DNA from: an uncultured Clostridia bacterium
Lineage (GTDB): Bacteria; Bacillota; Clostridia; UMGS1810
Assembly (NCBI GenBank): GCA_934500705.1
Contig: CAKSTI010000001.1
Span: 186,001-250,000, forward strand
Length of the DNA: 64,000 bases
Direction: 5' to 3'
This document shows, piece after piece, positions 25,913-34,138 of this stretch (its first letter is position 1; every line of letters starts with the position of its first letter). The notes under the pieces were generated by a model. The model ran no database searches. It was not told the DNA's origin and saw only the letters and a program-made list of their open reading frames with translations. Made by a program: the position numbers and the translations under genes.

Positions 25913-27643
25913 TTAATCGGCAACCTTTTTAACCGTGATGTTATAGGCATCTATGCCGTCCACCTCAACCGTTGTGCCGTCTGTGATGTCGGAGAGGGAA
26001 AGTGTAACCTCACACAGTCCAACGCCGTTGTTTACTGCGGCAGAGAATGTATTTTGTCCTATTTTTACAAGTGCAAATTCAGCGGTCAAATTGTTTGTGT
26101 CAAACTCGACAAGGTAATCTCCTCCGCCGAAAATCTGTATGCCCTTGCACACATTCAGCGATGATGTGCAGATGTTTGCGCCGTTTGCATAGAGCATAGA
26201 AATATTTTGCTTTCTCTCCGAGATTATTTTTCCGTCTTCGTCCGTCAGGTAAAACATCAGCCGTGAGTCGGAGTATACTCCGTCCGGCAGAGCGGCGGAA
26301 ACCGAAACGGTGTTTGCGCCCTCGGCAAGAGTAACGTCCTTTTTTGCAATTATATTCTCACTTCCGTCTGCTCCGTCAACTTCGAGTACTGCGACCGCTT
26401 CACCGCTGACATCTGCAAAAACCTTTACGGAAATTCCGACCGTACTTCCCGCCAAAGAGCTTAAATCCTGAAATCTGCCGTTTTCTGTCGCCTTATAAAT
26501 ACTTACGTCTTTTACATAAAAGTCGTCTGCGGAGCTGAAATTAATTTTAAACCCGTCTGCCCTTCCTCTGTTCTCGCCTATGAAAAAGGCTGACGTTTTG
26601 TCTATACTCAGCTTTGCCGAAATATCGCTCCAATCATCGCACTCCGCCGCCGCGGCGCTCATAACCGTGCTGTCTTGGAGTGTGCCCGACACATCTACTG
26701 CCGACTTGCTCTTTACCTTGGCTCTGAAAGTTATGCCGCCGTCCGAGAGTTCATCTTTTGGAACAAGGCTTACGCTGTCAAAATAAACAGCCTCCGAGCG
26801 CAAGCAGGGCGCCGCCTTAATTCCGAGCCACAGCACGGCGTACCCGTCCTCAAAGTCATCTGCCTGCGGAGTGACCTCGGTACTGCCGTTTGTCCAGTAC
26901 TGTCTGACTCTGCCGACAGGTTCGGCAGACGATGAAAGCCAGTTTACCGCACCCGATGATGTAGGCTCAATCTGTGACGGCTTTGTCACGTTGCAGTAAA
27001 GCTCCCTGTCTTTGGAGTTATCCAGCGTGTAGTACGAGAGAACATATGTCTTGCCGGGAACAAAGTTCTGCTCGGACAGTTTAACCCTTATGCCGAGTGT
27101 TGCTCTGTTCCAGTCGTTTTTTCCCGTTGTTACCTTTGCAACACTGCCGCTTCCGGGTGATGGCGGTGTTTTTTCGCCGTTGTAGACGGTTCCGAGTGTC
27201 GCATTGGCATACATGTCGTCGCTGAACGGCACTATCGCAGGCGACGTCCAGTATGCCGTTGTGGCATAAAAGTTTGACATTTTGCCCTCCGGAATATCCG
27301 AGGGGTCTGTGATGTTTGCCTGACCGTAGACTTGTGTAAATACATCGTCTTGCGACTCAAAATCCCAAAACATTGCACCGCTTGGCGCCGTTTCGCTGTA
27401 TAAATCCGCTCCTGCCGTTATGCTTGCGCTTGCCACGCCGTCTGCGCTCACGTGCAGGCTCCCGTCTGCCGTTTCGATGCGTGAACTCCCGTTTGCGTTC
27501 CAACCGACGGAGCTGTTTGTGCTCACGGTCTTTAAAACTTCCACGCCTGTTTCCGCCTCATACGGAGCGCCCGTCATTGCAAGTGCCGCCGATGATGAAA
27601 ACATAATAGCTGCGGTTAATGCCGACAATATCTTTTTTCGCAT
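25913..27643 (-). CDS. Secreted protein with one WDFE/KPS binding module
   Basis: A 576-residue exported protein (signal peptide about 1-22, MRKKILSALTAAIMFSSSAA). One module at about 90-300 starts MFWDFESQDDVF, has ELYCNVTKPSQI near its middle and ends VYFDSVSLVPKDE, so it belongs to the same family as those in the flanking proteins. The C-terminal part is beta-rich with no recognisable catalytic motif. It sits 14 bp downstream of one GH10 gene and 12 bp upstream of the other, so it is made with both. Likely a non-catalytic xylan-binding companion; the specific ligand is unknown. Confidence 0.6.
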   Translation of the reverse strand: MRKKILSALTAAIMFSSSAALAMTGAPYEAETGVEVLKTVSTNSSVGWNANGSSRIETADGSLHVSADGVASASITAGADLYSETAPSGAMFWDFESQDDVFTQVYGQANITDPSDIPEGKMSNFYATTAYWTSPAIVPFSDDMYANATLGTVYNGEKTPPSPGSGSVAKVTTGKNDWNRATLGIRVKLSEQNFVPGKTYVLSYYTLDNSKDRELYCNVTKPSQIEPTSSGAVNWLSSSAEPVGRVRQYWTNGSTEVTPQADDFEDGYAVLWLGIKAAPCLRSEAVYFDSVSLVPKDELSDGGITFRAKVKSKSAVDVSGTLQDSTVMSAAAAECDDWSDISAKLSIDKTSAFFIGENRGRADGFKINFSSADDFYVKDVSIYKATENGRFQDLSSLAGSTVGISVKVFADVSGEAVAVLEVDGADGSENIIAKKDVTLAEGANTVSVSAALPDGVYSDSRLMFYLTDEDGKIISERKQNISMLYANGANICTSSLNVCKGIQIFGGGDYLVEFDTNNLTAEFALVKIGQNTFSAAVNNGVGLCEVTLSLSDITDGTTVEVDGIDAYNITVKKVAD

Positions 27644-27657
27644 AAAATCCCTCCGTT

Positions 27658-30252
27658 TTACAAATTGTTACTGCTCTGATTGCTCGAAATTCCGACTATG
27701 TTTCTGATGCTGTTGTACTCTGCCGTATATCCCATAAGAGTGCAGGTTTCTATAACCGGCAGGAAAATGTCGCCGTCCGCCATAACGGGCGCTCTGTTCA
27801 TTTTGTGCTCGGCAAAGTCCACAATCTGACTGTCTGCGCCGAGGGAGAAGTACAGCCCGTTTGCAATAAACGAATATCTGTTATCGGCAAAAATACACTC
27901 CTTGCCGAGGACATCGAGAAGGTATGACCCCCTCAGATATGTTACGCCGTCCTTTTCGTACAAATCCTCCTGCTTTACGTCCAGTTCAACGCCGTCAAGG
28001 CTGATGCGCACTTTGCTTGTATCCTCATTCAAAATTTTCGAGAAATAATACTCCGGGTCTGCGATTGCCCAATAGAGCGGCTTTGCCTGAAAATGCCTGT
28101 CGAACAGTCCCGCATAGTCCGTACGGGTAAAGCCGTCGGAGCGGTTCTGATAAGAACCGAGGTCCTCGTATGACCAGAAAACCACACGGTCTATGATGTC
28201 GGCGTATTCCTTGTATATTTCAAAGTTGTTGTAGTATAGATTTGCCTGTGCAATTTCTGCCGCAGTTGTTATGCCGTTTTCGTAGAGCGACTGCTTTTTG
28301 GCAACCTGTGAGTCCGTGTATGCCGATATATCCGCCTCTGTTACATCAATGCTTACGCCGAGAGAGGAGAAAAGCTCCAATGCGTCACGTATCTGCGACG
28401 GCAGCACATTAATTCTGTAATGCGACTGCATACCGAGAGAGTCAACACGAACGCCCTTGTTTTGCAGTTTTTTAATCAGGTCGTACATTGCCTGTCTTTT
28501 TGACGGGCTTTGTTCGCCGTAGTCATTATAGCGTAGCTTTACATCGTCATAGCCGGTTTCGTCGGCGTATCTGAAAGCATATTCTATATAATCATTGCCG
28601 ACGCAGTTTATAAAGGCATTTCTGTTGGCATAGAGTTCGTTTCCGGGCAGCAGTGCCTCGTTTACAACGTCCCACACGTCTATGTGCCAATCGGAGTAAT
28701 TAATGCCGGCTTTGTATTCGGACGGGCTGCCGTCGCCCTCATAATGCTTCATTACCTTTGTTATGTACTCCTTCATAAAGGCAAGTGCGTCATCACGGCT
28801 CAGCCACTGACCGTTTGAGTCCTGCGCATAGGGAGCTATTGACGCAATCTCCCATATGAGGCAGTGCCCCGTTATATCGTCTATACCGTTCTTTTGAGCA
28901 AATTCCATAAGGTAATCGCCCTTGGTAAAGTCATAGTTTATTCTGTCCTTTTTGGGCAGTATTTCCTGCATTTTCATTGCGCCATCGTGAACGATTGAAT
29001 TAAAATGCTTTATAATGAGCTGTTCAGCCGGCGTATCGACATCGTCAACAAGCTGTTCGGTTGCGGTTGTGCAGGCGCCGATTTTAAAATAATCTTTATA
29101 CACGTCCTTTAATGACGGAATATCTGTCTGAATCGGTTTTTCAATCGGCGACTGACTCGTCGGTGTATGCGAGATGCCCTCCGGGACAACGCCCTCACGG
29201 TAGTCAAGGTCGTCATAAAGCCGTCCCGGCTTGTCGGCGCTGACAATAACATCGTCTACGTAATAGTCCGAGAGGTTGCTGTCGCCTATGGAAATCTGAA
29301 AACCTATCGAAGTTCCGACTTCGTACTTGGTACCGTCCACAACGCCTTCAAGGCGATGCCACTTATCGTCGGTGACGGTGACGCTTGAAAGGAACGGGTA
29401 TGTTTTATTGCCGCTCAAAAGCACAATTTCGCCCTGGATTGAAAACGTGCATTTATCCAGTTTGGGTGACTTTTTGACCCACAGAGAAACCGTGTACTTT
29501 GCCTTTTTGTCCATATCGTTATACATACACCTTACGGCGTGCCACGATGCGGTTCTGTTTTTAACTTTAAGTGCATAGTTACCGCTGTGGGCGCCCGCCT
29601 CATCGGTTATCTCATAGCCTGTGCCGTAGAGAGAAAACATCTCCAAAGTCGGCTTTTCAAAAGACGCTCTTTCCAAAAGATTGCCGGTATATTTGCTCTT
29701 GATGTCCTCAACGGGCTTTGCCTCGGCTGATTTGGAAACCGTGTCTGACATTACCTTAAAGTTATCGAGCATAAAGTCCTTTTCCTCACCGCCTGAGCTG
29801 ACGCTTATTATAAGCTCTATGCTTGAACTGAGCGTCATAAACGATGTCTGACAGCGGCCGGAAAGTTTCGTCCACGAGGACGGTTTAAGCGTTTTGGTGT
29901 CTATCACGTATTCGCTCTTTTTACTGCCGGAAGTAAGGCGTACTGTCATTTTTGCCAGCGCCTCGCCTTCGGTCTTTATGTATGTGCAAATCTCGGACAG
30001 ACTGCTTGGGTTCAGGTTTTTAAGCTCAACCTCAAAAGGTTTGCCACCGTTCGCCGTCACATAAAGAGCCTTTCCGCTCACACCGCCGTCCGCATACTGT
30101 GCCGATGCGCCAAAGTTTAAACCGCCCGTGCTCTCGTCATCAAATGTCAGGTTATACACCTCAAACGGAACATCTGCATCAACTTCGGCAGCGGCTGCCG
30201 ATACGGAAAAAAGCATTGCCAAAACCAGAATAATACAAACTGCTCGTTTCAT
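27658..30252 (-). CDS. GH10 endo-xylanase with N-terminal binding modules and stalk-like tail
   Basis: An 864-residue secreted xylanase. Signal peptide 1-22. Two CBM22-like jelly rolls (about 25-170, FEVYNLTFDDESTGGLNFG; and about 190-345, NLLERASFEKPTLEMF to DYYVDDVIVS). The GH10 barrel spans about 380-720: FKIGACTT, IVHDGAMKMQEILP, acid/base VWDVVNEALLPGN (about 530) and nucleophile IDVTEADISAY (about 638). The C-terminal 110 residues (YLRGSYLLDVLGKECIF, FLPVIETCTLMGYTAEYN) resemble copper-amine-oxidase-N stalk repeats. The start shares one base with the stop of the DUF4340 gene. A shorter, less decorated partner of the 1422-residue xylanase. Confidence 0.92.
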   Translation of the reverse strand: MKRAVCIILVLAMLFSVSAAAAEVDADVPFEVYNLTFDDESTGGLNFGASAQYADGGVSGKALYVTANGGKPFEVELKNLNPSSLSEICTYIKTEGEALAKMTVRLTSGSKKSEYVIDTKTLKPSSWTKLSGRCQTSFMTLSSSIELIISVSSGGEEKDFMLDNFKVMSDTVSKSAEAKPVEDIKSKYTGNLLERASFEKPTLEMFSLYGTGYEITDEAGAHSGNYALKVKNRTASWHAVRCMYNDMDKKAKYTVSLWVKKSPKLDKCTFSIQGEIVLLSGNKTYPFLSSVTVTDDKWHRLEGVVDGTKYEVGTSIGFQISIGDSNLSDYYVDDVIVSADKPGRLYDDLDYREGVVPEGISHTPTSQSPIEKPIQTDIPSLKDVYKDYFKIGACTTATEQLVDDVDTPAEQLIIKHFNSIVHDGAMKMQEILPKKDRINYDFTKGDYLMEFAQKNGIDDITGHCLIWEIASIAPYAQDSNGQWLSRDDALAFMKEYITKVMKHYEGDGSPSEYKAGINYSDWHIDVWDVVNEALLPGNELYANRNAFINCVGNDYIEYAFRYADETGYDDVKLRYNDYGEQSPSKRQAMYDLIKKLQNKGVRVDSLGMQSHYRINVLPSQIRDALELFSSLGVSIDVTEADISAYTDSQVAKKQSLYENGITTAAEIAQANLYYNNFEIYKEYADIIDRVVFWSYEDLGSYQNRSDGFTRTDYAGLFDRHFQAKPLYWAIADPEYYFSKILNEDTSKVRISLDGVELDVKQEDLYEKDGVTYLRGSYLLDVLGKECIFADNRYSFIANGLYFSLGADSQIVDFAEHKMNRAPVMADGDIFLPVIETCTLMGYTAEYNSIRNIVGISSNQSSNNL

Positions 30253-31151
30253 TAATACACTCCCTCTCTGTATAATTTAATAAATTCAAAATACTGTTTT
30301 ATAACTTTATAAATTTTGTCATTGTCATTTACCTTTATATAAATCCCGTCATCGGTTTCTTTGCCAAGGTAAAGCGTGTCTGTATTGCCGCCGAAGGACT
30401 CGATTGTTACGGTTGTGACAACAGAACCGTCTGCAAATCCGCACTTCTCATCGTTTTGCAAATTTCCATCCAGCGTCATTTTAGAATACATTCCGCCAAA
30501 GTGCCTTGTTATGCCGGAACGGATTTTATCTATTGACACTTCCTCGCTGTAACCGCCGCTTTTGACAATCCATTTGCTCTGACGGTTTACAAATTCGAGC
30601 GCAGGGCTTCCGCTGACCGTGATTTTGCTTATACTGCCGTAGTCTATACCATATACAAAACTGCTTTCGGCACTGTACTTTTCGCTTTTAAAGGCGTCGC
30701 CGGTTTCCGAATATACGGTGTAAATATTCTTGCCGTCCGAGAGATAATATTCTGTACCGGGTGGGGTTTTATCACCGAGAACAAACGTTTTTTGTCTGCC
30801 GTCCTTTTCGGTATACACTATTTTAAGCGAATTTTCGCCGATGCCGTAATCCACGGCATTTTCTCCGAGCGGACACACAAGGTTTCCCTTAAAGCGCAAG
30901 ATTGAGCTAACCAGATTTTCTATGGCGGTGTCGTCTGTGTCATTACTGTTTTTGACCTTCCATTTTCCGTCATATTCAATGCCCCAATTACCGTTTTTGC
31001 AAATAAAGTCAACCTCACTGAGATTACCGTCTTTGTAATCTGCAAGCGTTTTGCGCCCGTCGCCGCTCTCCCTTTTGGGGAGTGAAAGCAGTGCGCACAC
31101 CGCCGCAAGCAAGAGAGCGGCAATAACAAAAACAATACTCTTTTTCGTCAT
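30252..31151 (-). CDS. DUF4340-domain membrane-anchored protein of a Gld-type ABC system
   Basis: A 299-residue protein with one N-terminal membrane anchor (about 5-24) and an extracellular DUF4340 region (about 45-280: NGNWGIEYDGKWKV, FVLGDKTPPGTEYYLSDGKNIYTV, TDTLYLGKETDDGIYIKV). DUF4340 proteins typically accompany GldA/GldF/GldG-type ABC exporters, and that is the context here. It overlaps the permease gene by 4 bp (ATGA) and the next xylanase by 1 bp. Its location between an exporter and xylanases suggests a job in assembling or displaying surface enzymes; this is inferred. Confidence 0.8.
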   Translation of the reverse strand: MTKKSIVFVIAALLLAAVCALLSLPKRESGDGRKTLADYKDGNLSEVDFICKNGNWGIEYDGKWKVKNSNDTDDTAIENLVSSILRFKGNLVCPLGENAVDYGIGENSLKIVYTEKDGRQKTFVLGDKTPPGTEYYLSDGKNIYTVYSETGDAFKSEKYSAESSFVYGIDYGSISKITVSGSPALEFVNRQSKWIVKSGGYSEEVSIDKIRSGITRHFGGMYSKMTLDGNLQNDEKCGFADGSVVTTVTIESFGGNTDTLYLGKETDDGIYIKVNDNDKIYKVIKQYFEFIKLYREGVY

Positions 31152-33214
31152 CTGTTCCGTCTCCTTTTAAAGACAATAAATGCAAGCACAAAGACCGAAA
31201 GCGGCAACTGCACGCCGAACAAAGCGGTAAAGGCAATCTGTGTGCCTAAATTCAAGTTAAGACTGCGGCTCATTATGCTTTTGGGCGAAACGGAAACCGT
31301 GTCTTTGCTTCCCGTAAGATATTTTACACTGCTCACCAAAAATTCTCTGTTGGAATAATTGTCTGCCGACAGGACATCGCCCAATGCACTGTCCTTTGGT
31401 GCGGCAAACTGCGACGAACCGCACAGGAGCAATTTTGACCCGTTTTGCTTTTCGGATATTGCGGCAAGCGTAAACACTCCGGTTGAGAGCTTTTCGCTCA
31501 GCGTATCCTGCCGTATTTCACGTGCGGCGGTCTTGACGTCCGACACGGCAAGACGTGTTACCTCGCAGTCGGTGTCATCTGACACCGTTACAGATGATGT
31601 CACGGGAAACAGCAGATTTCTGACTCCGGCAATACCCTCGGTTATCTTATGCGCCGTGGGGTATGCGACAAGATATGTTCTGTTACCTCTTATAACGTCG
31701 GAAACACTGTCCGTGGTAAGGACATCGTCCTGCACACGCATACCGTAGGAGGCGGTCAATGATTTAAAGTTCTTTGCGTCGTACCCCGGATTTAAAGCTA
31801 TGAGCATTTTTCCGCCGTTTTCGAGATAGTCTTTTAAGTCGGTACATTCAGCATCGGATATATCTTTTGAGGGTGAAAATGCGATTATCAAATCCGCTTT
31901 TTCTGCCGCAAGTCCGACGTCCTTCTCATACAGATTTTGCATATTTTCGCTTTGCAGAACCTCGGCTGCCTTTTCGTACCCGTTTTCCCCGTGGGCGGTC
32001 AGCCACACGACATTTGTGCTCTTGTCGCCGAGAACATAGTCAACCGCCTGTGTAAGTTTGCTCTCCAAGCTGAAACCCAGCTCCCGTGAAACGTTGCCGT
32101 TGTTCTTTTTTATATGAAACGACGACTCCGGTTCAACGGTGGTAAAGCGTTTGCCGCTCTCCACAACAACGGTTCCCTTGGCTATGCTGCCGCCGTCGGT
32201 GCAATAGCGTGCGGCAAAGGACGGATTTTTTATTAAATCAACTGTTTTGAGCGTTACTTTATCGGTCTGTCTTGCGTAGCGTTCCAGCACCTCTGTTACA
32301 TAGGTATTTTCTTTGCCGGTTTCGGCGAGATAATACATTGTGACGTTTCCGTCCATCTTTTTAAGATAATTAACGGTTTCGTCAGAGAGGGTGAACACGG
32401 CGTTTTTGGACATATCGAAAGTCATCGGGATCTTTGCGGACAGCTTTTCCGTACAGAAGTTAAAGAGGAAAAACGACAGCACAACACATATGCAGACAGT
32501 CGCTCTCTCCCGCTTTTTTACCCCGTCGGTTTCGATGCGCCGAATACGCAAAACGGTGAGTAGCGTAAACATCGCCGCCATACTCAAAAAGTACAAAATC
32601 GCCTGAACATCGAATATTCCTGCAAGGAATCTGTCATAGTGGCTCGGAAAGGCAATGACTTTTGCCCAGACTCCGCTTTGCAAATTTAATATCCAATCCG
32701 AAATATAAAGCGTAAAGCACACGCAAAACGATATGACAGCCGCCACAATTTGGTTTTCCGTAAGTGCCGAAACAAACATTCCCACAGAAATGAACACTGC
32801 TCCGACGAGCGCAAAGCCGACATAGGTTGCAAAGACTTCTCCAAACGTCTGTCCCCTCAGCGCCACCATTACAAAGGCGGTAAGGGAGTTAAGCGCAACC
32901 GCACAAAAGAAAACCAAAAGCGCCGCAATGTATTTTCCCAAAACGACTTTGTATTTTTTAAGCGGCGAACACAGATAAGTAACATCTGTTCCGCTGTGCC
33001 GCTCCCCGGCAAAAAGCCCCATCGTGAGCACGGGCGTCAGGAGAACGAAAAATATTACCGTGTTTTCAAGAATTGTTCCCACATCGGAATTTTTGCCGAA
33101 AACATTGTAGTTTACAAAGAAGTATCCCGTTACAAGCAAAAATACGCCGATAAATATGTATCCTCTGACGGTGCAAAAATACGATTTAAGCTCTTTTTCG
33201 ATTATCGCTCTCAA
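31148..33214 (-). CDS. ABC-2 permease fused to GldG-like auxiliary domain
   Basis: A 688-residue fusion. The N-terminal 240 residues form about six membrane segments of an ABC-2 permease (YIFIGVFLLVTGYFFVNY, GLFAGERHSGTDVTYLCSP), as in GldF. Residues about 245-640 are a GldG-type domain (ABC_transp_aux): MTFDMSKNAVFTLSDETVNYL, VVWLTAHGENGYEKA and NGGKMLIALNPG. A C-terminal membrane segment (about 660-683) ends in basic residues. The start is TTG at 33214 behind GGGGCGAGAG. GldF and GldG are separate genes in Bacteroidetes; fusions like this occur in Firmicutes. The transported substrate is unknown. Confidence 0.85.
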   Translation of the reverse strand: MRAIIEKELKSYFCTVRGYIFIGVFLLVTGYFFVNYNVFGKNSDVGTILENTVIFFVLLTPVLTMGLFAGERHSGTDVTYLCSPLKKYKVVLGKYIAALLVFFCAVALNSLTAFVMVALRGQTFGEVFATYVGFALVGAVFISVGMFVSALTENQIVAAVISFCVCFTLYISDWILNLQSGVWAKVIAFPSHYDRFLAGIFDVQAILYFLSMAAMFTLLTVLRIRRIETDGVKKRERATVCICVVLSFFLFNFCTEKLSAKIPMTFDMSKNAVFTLSDETVNYLKKMDGNVTMYYLAETGKENTYVTEVLERYARQTDKVTLKTVDLIKNPSFAARYCTDGGSIAKGTVVVESGKRFTTVEPESSFHIKKNNGNVSRELGFSLESKLTQAVDYVLGDKSTNVVWLTAHGENGYEKAAEVLQSENMQNLYEKDVGLAAEKADLIIAFSPSKDISDAECTDLKDYLENGGKMLIALNPGYDAKNFKSLTASYGMRVQDDVLTTDSVSDVIRGNRTYLVAYPTAHKITEGIAGVRNLLFPVTSSVTVSDDTDCEVTRLAVSDVKTAAREIRQDTLSEKLSTGVFTLAAISEKQNGSKLLLCGSSQFAAPKDSALGDVLSADNYSNREFLVSSVKYLTGSKDTVSVSPKSIMSRSLNLNLGTQIAFTALFGVQLPLSVFVLAFIVFKRRRNR

Positions 33215-33226
33215 ACTCTCGCCCCC

Positions 33227-34120
33227 TCACCTTTTGCCTGTTAATCTGATAAACTCACCCTCCACGTCTGTACCGTACGGCTCAATGCCGACGATTGGCA
33301 GACGTTCCGACGCAAGGGCAAAAAATATTGCTTCAAGCGGATTATCCTCAGTTTCCACCAGGTATACGCTCCCTCTGCGCTCTGCCGTTATTACGCCTTT
33401 GCAGGACAGGAGCGTGCTTATTATCTTTTTTTCGCCGCCCGATATTTTATACGCATAGGTTTGTCTTTTTTGCGAAGTGTTGTCTAACTGTTTTACAATT
33501 CTGCCGCTGTCTATTATTATCACTCTGCCGCAGGCGTAGGAAATTTCGGAAAGTATATGCGAGCTTAAAAGCACCGCACAGTTCTTGCCGAACTTTTTAA
33601 CAAGTTCCAGCGTTTGCCTTTTTTGGTGAGGGTCAAGTCCGACTGTCGGCTCGTCGAGCACAACGTAACGGGGACTTCCCAAAAACGCCTGAGCAAGACC
33701 TATCCTCTGGCGATAACCCTTTGACAGATTGCCTATAACCCTGTCTTTAACCTCCGCAAGTCCGAATTTTTCCGTAATCTCCGCAACGTGTTCTCTGCGG
33801 CTTAGCGGCGGTTTTTTCATTTTAAAAATAATATTGAGGTACTCGGCAACCGTAAATTCATTATACAGCGGCGGACGCTCCGGCAGATAGCCGATGCTTC
33901 GCTTATACTCCTCCGGGTTTTGACTCAGCAGGCAGCCGTCCGCCGACACGTCGCCCGTATCCGGTGCAAGACAGCCGGTGAGCATATTCATTACAGTGGA
34001 TTTGCCGGCACCGTTTGCACCGATAAAACCGACGACTTCGCCTTTTTCCATAGAAAAGGAAACATTATCGGCGGCTTTGATTTTTCCGTATGTCTTTGAC
34101 AGCGATTTAACTTCAAGCAT
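33227..34120 (-). CDS. ABC transporter ATPase (GldA/CcmA-like)
   Basis: A 297-residue ATPase. Walker A GANGAGKST (about 35-43), Q-loop region with GYLPERPPLY, ABC signature LSKGYRQRIGLAQA (about 135-148), Walker B YVVLDEPTVGLDP (about 154-166) and switch histidine SSHILSE (about 187). It energises the ABC-2/GldG permease encoded 12 bp downstream. It is a multidrug/gliding-type exporter ATPase, not the CUT1 ATPase, so it should not be expected to drive the two sugar importers. Confidence 0.93.
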   Translation of the reverse strand: MLEVKSLSKTYGKIKAADNVSFSMEKGEVVGFIGANGAGKSTVMNMLTGCLAPDTGDVSADGCLLSQNPEEYKRSIGYLPERPPLYNEFTVAEYLNIIFKMKKPPLSRREHVAEITEKFGLAEVKDRVIGNLSKGYRQRIGLAQAFLGSPRYVVLDEPTVGLDPHQKRQTLELVKKFGKNCAVLLSSHILSEISYACGRVIIIDSGRIVKQLDNTSQKRQTYAYKISGGEKKIISTLLSCKGVITAERRGSVYLVETEDNPLEAIFFALASERLPIVGIEPYGTDVEGEFIRLTGKR

Positions 34121-34138
34121 AATTCGGCTCCTTAAAAA

